Shown one piece after another: positions 27,992-35,796 of a stretch of DNA of 64,000 bases. A model generated the notes under the pieces. The model was not told the DNA's origin, ran no database searches, and saw only the letters and a list, made by a program, of their open reading frames with translations. Source of the stretch: DATAOG01 sp963840925 (GTDB taxonomy: Bacteria; Pseudomonadota; Alphaproteobacteria; Geminicoccales; Geminicoccaceae); NCBI GenBank assembly GCA_963840925.1, contig CAWJAY010000028.1, positions 1 through 64,000 on the forward strand. Direction: 5' to 3'. Every line of letters begins with the position of its first letter. Position 1 is the stretch's first letter. The translations under genes and the position numbers were made by a program.

Positions 27992-30079
27992 ATGCAACGG
28001 TCGCAGATGCGCTTTAGCCGATTCCACCTCCCGCCGGGGCAGTCGTTCGGCCGCAGAGCGGCCGACGATGAGCTGCCGCACGACCATGGCCGGCCGCCAT
28101 CGGCGCCGAGCCCGAGACCGAACGAGCCCGCCCACCAGCCGCGCCCGGGTGCGGGCCTGGAACCCGGCCGGTCCTCGCCCTCATCCTCAACAGGTGCGCC
28201 GCGCTCCGGCGCCGCGGGCATGCCGGCCGCGCAGCACGCTCAACCGGCCGCCGACGAGCCCGCGGCCAGCGGCGGCTGGCGCCCGGTCGCCGGCGGCATG
28301 GGCGGCCAGAGCCTGATCGAGCAGTTGGCGGCCGAGGCCGAGGCGGCCGGGGCGACGCCGGATCAGAGCTGGCCGGATGAGCCCCGGATGCCCGACCGGG
28401 ACCGGACCGCCGAGCCGCCCGCCGCGGCGTCCGCCCCGACTGCGCGCGACGACCTGCACGACGAGCCGGCGGGCGACGATCTGGACGACATCGCGGTCAC
28501 GATCGGCCGGGTCGTCTCGATCCGCGGCTCGGTGGTCTGGGGTGCTTTGTTCGACGACGACGACGGCACCGCCGGGCGCGCAGCCCGGATGGGCGCCCTG
28601 GTCTCGATGCGCGGCCCCGATTCCCGGGTGTTCGGGATCGTCAATGCCCTGCAGCGCGACGGCGCTGGCGGGGGCCAGCAGGCCGAGCGGACGATCTTCG
28701 AGATCCAGGTCCTGGGCGAGATCTCGACCGCATCGGCCCAGACCAGAGCAGCCGGCTTCCAGCGCGGCGTGTCCAGCTATCCGCCGCTGGACGCTCCGGT
28801 CACGACGGTGAGCCTGCGCGACCTCGCGACGGTGTACGCGCGGCCGCGGGCCTCGAACGTCCACGTCGGCCGGCTGCGCCATAACCGCAAGGTACCGGCG
28901 TTCGTCCTGACCGACAACCTGCTCGGCAAGCACTTCGCCGTGCTCGGCACGACCGGCTCGGGCAAGTCCTGCGCAGTCACCGTGATCCTGCGCTCGATCC
29001 TGGACGAGCTGCCCAACGGCCACGTCGTCCTGCTCGACCCGCACAACGAATATGCCAGCGCCTTCACCGATCGCGCCGAACTCCTCAACCCGTCCAATCT
29101 GCAGCTGCCGTACTGGCTGCTGAGCTTCGAGGAGATCGCCCACATCCTGATCGGCAGCAGCGCGAACGAGAACAGCTTCGCCCAGACCGCGATCCTGAAG
29201 GATGCGATCCTGCGCGCCAAGCAGGCCTTCGTCGGCGACGCCGAGAGCGACAACCACATCACGATCGACACGCCGACGCCCTACCGCCTCTCCGACCTGA
29301 TCGCGGCGCTGCGCGAAGGCATGGGGATGCTGAACAAAGCCGATGGCTCGGCGCCCTATCTGACCTTGATCGCCCGGATCGAGAGCCTGCGCAACGATCG
29401 CCGCTTTGCCTTCATGTTCGCGAGCCTGGCGGTGCGCGACAACATGCGCCAGATCCTGGGGCAGCTCCTGCGCATCCCGGTCGCCGGCAAGCCGATCACG
29501 ATCATCGATATCTCGGGCGTGCCGTCCGAGATCGTCGACGTCGTGGTCTCGGTGCTGTTCCGGCTGGTCTTCGAGCTCGCCGTGTGGAGCGATCGGGGCG
29601 CGGGGCCGCCAGTCCTGCTGGTGTGCGAGGAGGCGCATCGCTACGTTCCCGAGAACGACGTCGTGAACTTCGCCCCGACCAAGCGGGTGATCTCGCGGAT
29701 CGCCAAGGAAGGGCGCAAGTACGGGGTCACGCTCTGCCTGGTCAGCCAGCGGCCATCGGAACTGTCGATCGGCAGCCTCGCGCAGTGCAACACGGTGTTC
29801 GCGCTGCGGCTGACCAACGAGCACGATCAGTCGTTCGTCGCCCGCGCGCTGCCCGAGAACGCCCGCTGGCTGGTCGACAGCCTGCCGTCGCTGAACACCC
29901 AGGAGGCGGTCGTGGTCGGCGATGGCGTCACCGTGCCGGTGCACATCCGCTTCAACGATCTGAGCCGCGAGCACCGGCCGTCGAGCTCCAATCCGTCGTT
30001 CGCCGAATCGTGGCGGAACGAGACCGACCAGACGTTCCTCGAGCGCGCGATCAACCGCTGGCGCCTGCAGACGCGCTGA
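27992..30079 (+). CDS. HerA-like hexameric ATPase with long disordered N-terminus
   Basis: A 695-residue FtsK/HerA-family ATPase. Residues 1-165 are Pro-, Ala- and Arg-rich and probably disordered. Residues 168-290 form a HAS-barrel-like domain (IAVTIGRVVSIRGSVVWGAL). Walker A is GTTGSGKS at 319-326, Walker B is VLLVCEEAHR at 541-550, and the sensor region VSQRPSEL is at 584-591. HerA proteins translocate along DNA, usually with the NurA nuclease, which is not beside it here. The N-terminal length makes the true start uncertain; internal methionines near residues 77, 103 and 133 are alternatives. Confidence 0.85.
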   Translation: MQRSQMRFSRFHLPPGQSFGRRAADDELPHDHGRPPSAPSPRPNEPAHQPRPGAGLEPGRSSPSSSTGAPRSGAAGMPAAQHAQPAADEPAASGGWRPVAGGMGGQSLIEQLAAEAEAAGATPDQSWPDEPRMPDRDRTAEPPAAASAPTARDDLHDEPAGDDLDDIAVTIGRVVSIRGSVVWGALFDDDDGTAGRAARMGALVSMRGPDSRVFGIVNALQRDGAGGGQQAERTIFEIQVLGEISTASAQTRAAGFQRGVSSYPPLDAPVTTVSLRDLATVYARPRASNVHVGRLRHNRKVPAFVLTDNLLGKHFAVLGTTGSGKSCAVTVILRSILDELPNGHVVLLDPHNEYASAFTDRAELLNPSNLQLPYWLLSFEEIAHILIGSSANENSFAQTAILKDAILRAKQAFVGDAESDNHITIDTPTPYRLSDLIAALREGMGMLNKADGSAPYLTLIARIESLRNDRRFAFMFASLAVRDNMRQILGQLLRIPVAGKPITIIDISGVPSEIVDVVVSVLFRLVFELAVWSDRGAGPPVLLVCEEAHRYVPENDVVNFAPTKRVISRIAKEGRKYGVTLCLVSQRPSELSIGSLAQCNTVFALRLTNEHDQSFVARALPENARWLVDSLPSLNTQEAVVVGDGVTVPVHIRFNDLSREHRPSSSNPSFAESWRNETDQTFLERAINRWRLQTR

Positions 30080-30173
30080 GCGCCGGCTGGCGGCCGGAAG
30101 GGGACCGACGATCGTGGCGGCGGCATTCGGCAGTGCGGCTTCGGTGGCAACCGGCACCTGCAGCATCGGGTAA

Positions 30174-30977
30174 ATGAGCATGCGGGATCGGCACGCAATC
30201 GGCGAGGAGGGCTCGCTGGCCGGCAAGGTGGTCCTGATCGCCGGCAGCGCTCAGGACGTCAGCGAAGCGACCGCCCGGCTGTTCGCCAAGCGCGGCGCCG
30301 AGGGTCTCCTGCTCGGCGGCCGCTACGCCGAGCGCGGCCAGGCGGTCGCCGCGATCATCTCGGCGGCCGGCTGCCCGGCCGAGTTCCTGCCGACCGACTT
30401 CACCAAGCTCGAGGATTGCGCCGCCCTGGTCGCCGAGGCGGACAAGGTGTTCGGCCGGATCGACGTCTTGATCCTGGCCGCAGGCATGGTCGCGCCGCGC
30501 GCCGGCGTCGACCAGCTCTCCGACTATTTCGACCAGCTGGGGGCGGTCAACCAGCGGGCGCCGTTCTTCCTGATGCTCCGGGCGGCCGAGCTGATGCAGC
30601 GCGACGAGCGGCCGGGCACCATGATCACCGTGCTCGGCGTGCCCGGCGAAGGCGAGCCGTTGCCGATCGCCGCCTATGAGGCGAGCCAGGGCGGGCTCGC
30701 GGCGATCACGCGGAGCTTCGCCGCCGGCCTCGTCGACTACCAGATCCGGGTGCTCGGGCTCGACCTCGGCGGTTGCGAGGCGCTCGGCGGGACCGTGATC
30801 GGCAACGGCCTTGCGCCAGCTGCGCGTCCGACCCACACGCCCCAGGAGGTCGCCGGCGCGCTGGCTCTGCTGGCAGCCGATCCGGAGCAGCCGCCGGCCG
30901 GGTCGATTCTGGCGATCGAAGAGCTGCTGCCCTCACTGACGTTGCCGGCGAAGTTCCGATCAGCACCAGCCGCCTGA
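30174..30977 (+). CDS. SDR-fold protein with degenerate active site
   Basis: A 267-residue short-chain dehydrogenase-like protein. The Rossmann start is KVVLIAGSAQDVSEATARLF, where the usual TGxxxGxG glycines are mostly missing. The NAG-equivalent is LAAGMVAP. At the catalytic position the sequence is IAAYEASQGG, so the Tyr is kept but the essential Lys (YxxxK) is replaced by Gln. It may be a catalytically inert or altered-specificity SDR. It starts 94 bases after the HerA gene; a second ATG two codons in is possible. Confidence 0.8.
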   Translation: MSMRDRHAIGEEGSLAGKVVLIAGSAQDVSEATARLFAKRGAEGLLLGGRYAERGQAVAAIISAAGCPAEFLPTDFTKLEDCAALVAEADKVFGRIDVLILAAGMVAPRAGVDQLSDYFDQLGAVNQRAPFFLMLRAAELMQRDERPGTMITVLGVPGEGEPLPIAAYEASQGGLAAITRSFAAGLVDYQIRVLGLDLGGCEALGGTVIGNGLAPAARPTHTPQEVAGALALLAADPEQPPAGSILAIEELLPSLTLPAKFRSAPAA

Positions 30978-31126
30978 TCCGATCGGCTACGGCCGTTCGC
31001 AGCCGACCCCTCCTCTGATCCCCAACATTGCCAAAATCGCGGCCGGGCTGGACAACCGGCCAGCCAGGCGTTCAGATGGCGGCTCGATCGTGACGGTCGC
31101 GGTCGCTGCAGGGGGAGGGCTTCGAA

Positions 31127-32113
31127 ATGGCGACATCGCTGCGCAACCACGCCGTGGAGAGAACGGACCCGCGCTCTGCCACCCCGAGAAGCCCGGCCGA
31201 CCAGGGGGTCGCCGCCGCGGTGGTCGACACGCCCTACACCCGGCGGGCGCGCTATTTCGATTCGAGCAACGCGTTCGCGCTCAAGTACCCACCGGTGCCC
31301 TGCCATCAGTTTGTCGCCGAGCGCGACCTCGCCTTCGATCCGGCGAGTGCCACCGGCCTGATCCCGCTGGATCTGAGTGCCGAGCTCGGGACCGCGTTCC
31401 CGGCGACCACGCCTTTGATGCTGACCCGCTACGCCCGGATCCGGGCCGGCGACCGCTTGAGTACCCGCTTCAAGGCGAGCGGTGAGCTCTACTATGTCTT
31501 CACGGGCGAGGGGCAGACGATCGCCGGCGCCGACCGCATCGACTGGGGGCCGGGCGACGTGCTCTGTCTGCCGGGCGGCGGCGAGACGACCCACATCGCG
31601 GCCGGCCAGGACTGCGTTCTCTGGGTGATCACCAACGAGCCCGAGCTCGCCTTCGAGCACCTCGAGCCGCCGGCGCCCGAGAACGCCGTCACCGGCGCCG
31701 TGCACTATCCGGCGGCCGAGATCCGGTATCAGCTCGCCCGGGTCGCGGACAAGCTCGAGGGGCGGAAGATCGCGGGCCTGGCGCTGGTGTTCTCGAGCAT
31801 CGATCAGGCGCATCTGCGCAACGTGCTGCCGAGCCTGACGCTCGCGGTCAACCAATTGCCGCCCGGCGACTTCCAGCGCCCGCATACGCACAACTCGGCT
31901 GCGATCACGCTCAGCCTCCAGGGCCAGAACTGCTACTCGATGATCGACGGCCAGCGGGTCGACTGGCAAGAGCACGCGGTCATGGTCACGCCGCCCGGCG
32001 CGGTCCACTCCCACCACAACGACGGCCTGACCTGGATGAGCTGCCTGATCGTCCAGGACGGCGGGCTGCACTACCACTGCCGGACCATGGATTTCCGCTA
32101 CGCCGACAGCTAG
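31127..32113 (+). CDS. Double-cupin protein, gentisate-dioxygenase-like
   Basis: A 328-residue bicupin. The first barrel spans residues 110-165 (ASGELYYVFTGEGQTIAG, GPGDVLCLPGG), and the second spans 235-320 with the metal motif RPHTHNSAAITLSLQG and the downstream His in PPGAVHSHHNDG. The second barrel carries a full metal site; in the first, the initial histidines are missing. Similar proteins act as gentisate or salicylate dioxygenases, or are uncharacterised. It is followed after 16 bases by a hydrolase, a pairing that suits ring-cleavage followed by hydrolysis. Confidence 0.8.
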   Translation: MATSLRNHAVERTDPRSATPRSPADQGVAAAVVDTPYTRRARYFDSSNAFALKYPPVPCHQFVAERDLAFDPASATGLIPLDLSAELGTAFPATTPLMLTRYARIRAGDRLSTRFKASGELYYVFTGEGQTIAGADRIDWGPGDVLCLPGGGETTHIAAGQDCVLWVITNEPELAFEHLEPPAPENAVTGAVHYPAAEIRYQLARVADKLEGRKIAGLALVFSSIDQAHLRNVLPSLTLAVNQLPPGDFQRPHTHNSAAITLSLQGQNCYSMIDGQRVDWQEHAVMVTPPGAVHSHHNDGLTWMSCLIVQDGGLHYHCRTMDFRYADS

Positions 32114-32129
32114 CGCTGGGGAGGGGACC

Positions 32130-33011
32130 ATGGCGCACGCGCTGACCGACGATGGCGTCCGGCTCTACTACGAGACCGTCGGCGAGGGCGTGCCGGTGGT
32201 GTTCGTGCACGAGTTCGCGGGCGATCATCGCAGCTGGGAAGCGCAGATGCGCTACTTCGGCCGGCGGCATCGCTGCGTTGCCCACAACGCCCGCGGCTAT
32301 CCGCCATCGGACGTGCCCGCCGACGTTCAGAGCTACTCCCAGGCGCGGGCGGCCGCCGACATCGTTGCCGTGCTCGATGCCGCGGGGATCGAGCGGGCGC
32401 ACGTCGTCGGCCTGTCGATGGGCGCGTTCGCGACGCTGCACTTCGGCCTCGATCACCCGGAGCGGGCGCTCTCGCTGGTGATTGCCGGCATCGGCTATGG
32501 CGCCGAGAAGATTCGCGCGGCCGAGTTTCAAAGTCAGGCGGAGGCTGCGGCCAGCGGCTTTGAGCGCCAGGGCAGCCGGGCGTTCGCCGCGGTCTATGGC
32601 GAGAGCGCCGCGCGCGTCCAGTTCCAGGCCAAGGACCCGCGCGGCTGGGGCGAGATGGTCGAGTGGCTGGGCGAGCACGACGCTAAGGGGGCGGCCAACA
32701 CGATGCGCGGCTTCCAGGCGCGCCGGCCCTCGCTCTACGACCTCGAGGACCGCCTGCGCCAACTCGCTCTGCCGACCCTGATCGTCGCTGGCGACGAGGA
32801 CGACCAGACCCTCCAGCCCGGGATTTTTCTCAAGCGGGCGATCCCGGCCTCGGGGCTGCTGGTGCTGCCCAAGACCGGGCACACGATCAACCTGGAGGAG
32901 CCCGCGGCCTTCAACCATGCGATCGCCGAGTTTTTCGCTCAGGTGGCAGCGGGCCGGTGGCTGCCGCGCGATCCGCGCGCCAACCCCGACGAGATTCTCC
33001 GGACGCGCTGA
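32130..33011 (+). CDS. Alpha/beta hydrolase
   Basis: A 293-residue hydrolase. The nucleophile is Ser96 in GLSMGA, the acid is in AGDEDDQTL, and the catalytic His is in KTGHTINLEEP. The N-terminus LTDDGVRLYYETVGEGVPVVFVHEFAG matches 3-oxoadipate-enol-lactonase-like or C-C hydrolases. It follows the bicupin gene on the same strand behind a GGGGAGGGG site. Together they look like a small ring-cleavage module, but this is inference. Its last bases are repeated downstream (see the repeat entries). Confidence 0.88.
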   Translation: MAHALTDDGVRLYYETVGEGVPVVFVHEFAGDHRSWEAQMRYFGRRHRCVAHNARGYPPSDVPADVQSYSQARAAADIVAVLDAAGIERAHVVGLSMGAFATLHFGLDHPERALSLVIAGIGYGAEKIRAAEFQSQAEAAASGFERQGSRAFAAVYGESAARVQFQAKDPRGWGEMVEWLGEHDAKGAANTMRGFQARRPSLYDLEDRLRQLALPTLIVAGDEDDQTLQPGIFLKRAIPASGLLVLPKTGHTINLEEPAAFNHAIAEFFAQVAAGRWLPRDPRANPDEILRTR

Positions 33012-33067
33012 CCGCAGTCGCACCCGACGGCGGGACGCCGACGGTCGCATCAGCAGATCGAGATCCC
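32992..33067. repeat. Degenerate direct repeat, copy 1 (includes 3' end of the hydrolase gene)
   Basis: About 76 bases that recur 138-140 bases downstream at roughly 80% identity. Shared blocks include AGATTCTCC, GGCTGACC or its variant, CGGCGGG and ACGGTCGCATCA. The copy contains the hydrolase stop codon. Confidence 0.6.
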
Positions 33068-33129
33068 CGCTGAGGCTGTCGGCGACCGGGCCTCAGTCGA
33101 CGCCGCCCAGCCGGTCGCCGAGCCCGGCC

Positions 33130-33207
33130 AGATTCTCCGAATGGGCTGACCGGCGGTTAGCACCCCACGGCGGGCCGCCCACGGTCGCATCAGGAGACCG
33201 ACACCTG
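33130..33207. repeat. Degenerate direct repeat, copy 2
   Basis: The second copy, with a two-base length difference. It sits in non-coding sequence and retains the same stop-codon context, so it looks like a leftover from duplication of the hydrolase gene end. The region 33012-33461 otherwise holds no gene that I can support. Confidence 0.6.
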
Positions 33208-33461
33208 AGTGGCTGGCGTCGCGCCGGCCCGAGCCGACGCTCGCCCGCGCGAGTCTCGGCGGGCGGCGGGGACACCCGGACAGCCGTCGCGGGTCCACCG
33301 CCGTTTGCATCGTGAGCTTGCCGGATAGGCTGCGGTGCGGCCTCTCGAGCGTTCCGCGGCCGGGCTGACCCGCCTTGCGAGGTCGTTGGGCCGGTCGCGG
33401 GTGGAGGCGCTTGCCTCCGGGACCCGGACGCGACAACGGCCGGTCCGCCGCGCCGGAAGGC

Positions 33462-34391
33462 TCACGGGCTCGGCGGGCGGGTTTCCCCCTGGCGAGCGGC
33501 GGGTGGCAGCGCGGCGAGGCTGGCGGCCTGCTCCGCCTCGAGGGACCGGATCGCCCGCTGCAGCTTCTCGAACGCACGCACCTCGATCTGGCGCACGCGC
33601 TCGCGCGAGATGCCGTAGCTCGCGCTCAGTTCCTCGAGCGTGGTCGGCTCGTCCTTCAGCCTTCGCTCGGTCAGGATGTGGCGCTCGCGCTCGTTCAGCA
33701 CCGCCATCGCCCGGTGCAGCAGCGAGCGCCGGTGATCGTACTCGTCGGCCTCGACGATGGCGGTTTCCTGGCTCGCGCTCTCGTCGACCAGCCAGTCCTG
33801 CCATTCCATGTCGCTGTCGACCCGGAGCGGCACGTTCAAGGAGTGATCGGCGCCGGCGAGCCGGCGGTTCATCTCGACCACCTCGGTCTCGGTCACGTCC
33901 AGCCGCTCCGCGATCGCCTTGACCGTCTCGGGGTGGAGATCGCCCTCGTCGATCGCCTGCATCTGGCCCTTGAGCTTGCGCAGATTGAAGAACAGCTTCT
34001 TTTGCGCCGCCGTGGTGCCCATCTTGACCAACGACCAGCTGTGCAGAATGTATTCCTGGATCGAGGCCCGGATCCACCACATCGCGTAGGTCGCGAGCCG
34101 GAAGCCGCGGTCCGGGTCGAACCGCTTGACCGCCTGCATCAGGCCGACATTGCCCTCCGAGATGATCTCGTTGAGCGGCAGGCCGTAGCCGCGATAGCCC
34201 ATCGCAATCTTGGCGACCAGCCGCAGATGGCTGGTCACCAGCTTGTGCGCCGCCTCGACGTCGCCGTGCTCCTGCCACTGCTTGGCGAGCACGAACTCCT
34301 GGTCCGGCTCCAGCATCGGGAACCGGCGGATCTCCTCGAGGTAGCGGGCGAGACTCGAGCCCGTTGCCGGGACCGTCAGAAAGTTCGCCAA
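33462..34391 (-). CDS. rpoH: RNA polymerase sigma-32 (heat shock) factor
   Basis: A 309-residue sigma-70 family protein. Region 2 includes RLATYAMWWIRASIQEYILHSW, the RpoH box is QKKLFFNLRK, and region 4 ends in ISRERVRQIEVRAFEKLQRA. The RpoH box separates it from primary and other alternative sigma factors. The start is TTG at 34391 with a GGAG site about nine bases upstream. It lies downstream of rluD, and an 11-base-pair hairpin sits in the 80-base gap just upstream of the ribosome site. The C-terminal tail is Pro- and Ala-rich. Confidence 0.95.
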   Translation of the reverse strand: MANFLTVPATGSSLARYLEEIRRFPMLEPDQEFVLAKQWQEHGDVEAAHKLVTSHLRLVAKIAMGYRGYGLPLNEIISEGNVGLMQAVKRFDPDRGFRLATYAMWWIRASIQEYILHSWSLVKMGTTAAQKKLFFNLRKLKGQMQAIDEGDLHPETVKAIAERLDVTETEVVEMNRRLAGADHSLNVPLRVDSDMEWQDWLVDESASQETAIVEADEYDHRRSLLHRAMAVLNERERHILTERRLKDEPTTLEELSASYGISRERVRQIEVRAFEKLQRAIRSLEAEQAASLAALPPAARQGETRPPSP

Positions 34392-34416
34392 GTCGTCGCT
34401 CTCCGGAGGCTGAACG

Positions 34417-34442
34417 GCAGCCCATCATAGTTGATGGGCTGC
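34417..34442 (-). promoter_or_regulatory. Perfect 11-base-pair hairpin in the rpoH leader
   Basis: GCAGCCCATCA and its exact complement flank a four-base loop. On the transcribed strand the stem ends about eight bases before the Shine-Dalgarno of rpoH. No T-run follows, so it is not an intrinsic terminator. It could be a leader structure that controls translation or RNA stability. An RNA-thermometer role is possible for a heat shock sigma gene but unproven. Confidence 0.5.
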
Positions 34443-34471
34443 GAAAATCCAGCGCGCTGGCGGAATCGCTG

Positions 34472-35476
34472 CTATGCGCCCAGTCTACCGCCACTATGGT
34501 TAACGTTCGGTAAATTTCCGAGTTCCGCCTGCAAGCATTCGAACAGACGATCGAAAGCAGGCGGCGCGGGCCGCTCGAATTGCAGCTTGGCGCCGGTGAT
34601 CGGGTGCTCGAAGCCGAGCCGGCGAGCGTGCAGGGCGAGGCGGCGAAAGCCCGCAAGATGCTCCGCCAGCGCCGGGCTGGGCGCGCGCCGACGCCTGGGT
34701 CGATAGACCGGATCGCCGATGATGCCAAGCCCGAGCGTGCCGAGATGGACCCGGATCTGGTGGGTCCGTCCGGTCTCGAGCCGGAGGCCCAGGCGCGCGG
34801 CGAGATCGCCGACGGCCGCCTCGAGGCGGTAGTGGGTCAAGGCGCGCTTGCCGCCCTCGACCACGGCCATGCGCTTGCGCTCGCTCGGATCGCGACCGAT
34901 CGGCCGCTCGATCGAGCCGGCGGGCCGCGGCGGTCGCCCCCAGACGATCGCGGTGTAGTCGCGCTCGATCCGATGAACGCTGAACTGGGCAGCGAGGCCG
35001 ACGTGGGCGCGGTCATCCTTGGCGGCCACCATCAGCCCGCTCACGTCCTTGTCGAGGCGATGGACGATGCCCGGCCGCAGCACCCCGCCGATCCCGGACA
35101 GCTGGCCGGCGCAATGGGCGAGCAGAGCGTTGACCAGCGTGCCGCGGGCATGGCCCGGCGCCGGATGGACCACCAGCCCGGCCGGCTTGTCGAGCACCAG
35201 GAGATGCGCGTCCTCGTAGAGGACGTCGAGCGGGATCGCCTCGGGCTGCGCCAAGGCCGGCTGCGGCTCGGGCAGGTTGAGCGCGAACCGCTGGCCCGGT
35301 TTGACCCGGCTCGAGCCCTCGGTTATCAAAAGCCCGTCGCGGGCGACCTGGCCGGCTTCGAGCAGGGCCTGGAGACGGGCGCGCGACAGCTCCGGCAGGC
35401 GGCCGGCCAGGAACTTGTCCAGGCGCTGGCCGGCGTCGTCCGCAGCGGCGGTGAGCGTCACGGTCCGGCTCGGCAT
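34472..35476 (-). CDS. rluD: RluD-type 23S rRNA pseudouridine synthase
   Basis: A 334-residue enzyme with an N-terminal S4 domain (QRLDKFLAGRLPELSRARLQ) and a RluA-type catalytic domain. The catalytic aspartate is in GIVHRLDKDVSGLMVAAK, and RTHQIRVHLGTLG and IIGDPVY follow. RluD modifies helix 69 of 23S rRNA. The ATG at 35476 is only 11 bases from the divergent downstream gene start. The rluD-rpoH order is common in alphaproteobacteria. Confidence 0.94.
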   Translation of the reverse strand: MPSRTVTLTAAADDAGQRLDKFLAGRLPELSRARLQALLEAGQVARDGLLITEGSSRVKPGQRFALNLPEPQPALAQPEAIPLDVLYEDAHLLVLDKPAGLVVHPAPGHARGTLVNALLAHCAGQLSGIGGVLRPGIVHRLDKDVSGLMVAAKDDRAHVGLAAQFSVHRIERDYTAIVWGRPPRPAGSIERPIGRDPSERKRMAVVEGGKRALTHYRLEAAVGDLAARLGLRLETGRTHQIRVHLGTLGLGIIGDPVYRPRRRRAPSPALAEHLAGFRRLALHARRLGFEHPITGAKLQFERPAPPAFDRLFECLQAELGNLPNVNHSGGRLGA

Positions 35477-35487
35477 CGGCGGCTAAG

Positions 35488-35784
35488 GTGGACAACATCC
35501 CGAACCTGCTCAAGGCCTTTGTCATCACCGGCGGGGTCGCTTTGCTCGTCGGCAGCGTGCTGCTGGTCGTGCTGATCCTCCGTGGCGATCGCGACGATCC
35601 GGCCGCTCGGGAACTCCCGGTCACGATCAGCCTGCCCAAGGGCGCCCGGGTCGAGCGGGTGACGGTCGACGGCAGCCGCTGGCTGCTGCTCGGCACCGCC
35701 GGCGACGGCCGCCAGTTCCTCGCCCTGGTCGCTCCAGGGGGTGGCGAGCCGGCGCGGCTGGTCTGGCTGCAGCCCGAGGGCTAG
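35488..35784 (+). CDS. Small single-pass membrane protein (DUF6476-like)
   Basis: A 98-residue protein with one membrane helix (residues 9-31, AFVITGGVALLVGSVLLVVLI) and a short outer domain with the beta-rich pattern LPKGARVERVTVDGSRWLLL. Small proteins of this kind sit beside rluD in alphaproteobacteria and, as I recall, are labelled DUF6476; their function is unknown. The start is GTG at 35488. The next gene begins 13 bases after its stop. Confidence 0.7.
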   Translation: MDNIPNLLKAFVITGGVALLVGSVLLVVLILRGDRDDPAARELPVTISLPKGARVERVTVDGSRWLLLGTAGDGRQFLALVAPGGGEPARLVWLQPEG

Positions 35785-35796
35785 GTCGGAGCCGCG

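Noticed and set aside
28187..30226. 679-residue minus-strand frame opposite the HerA-like gene
   Set aside because: No recognisable domain, typical antisense amino acid bias, and the plus strand encodes a complete ATPase.
27992..30977. HerA-NurA type defence or DNA-repair pair
   Set aside because: The following gene is a degenerate SDR, and no nuclease gene lies nearby.
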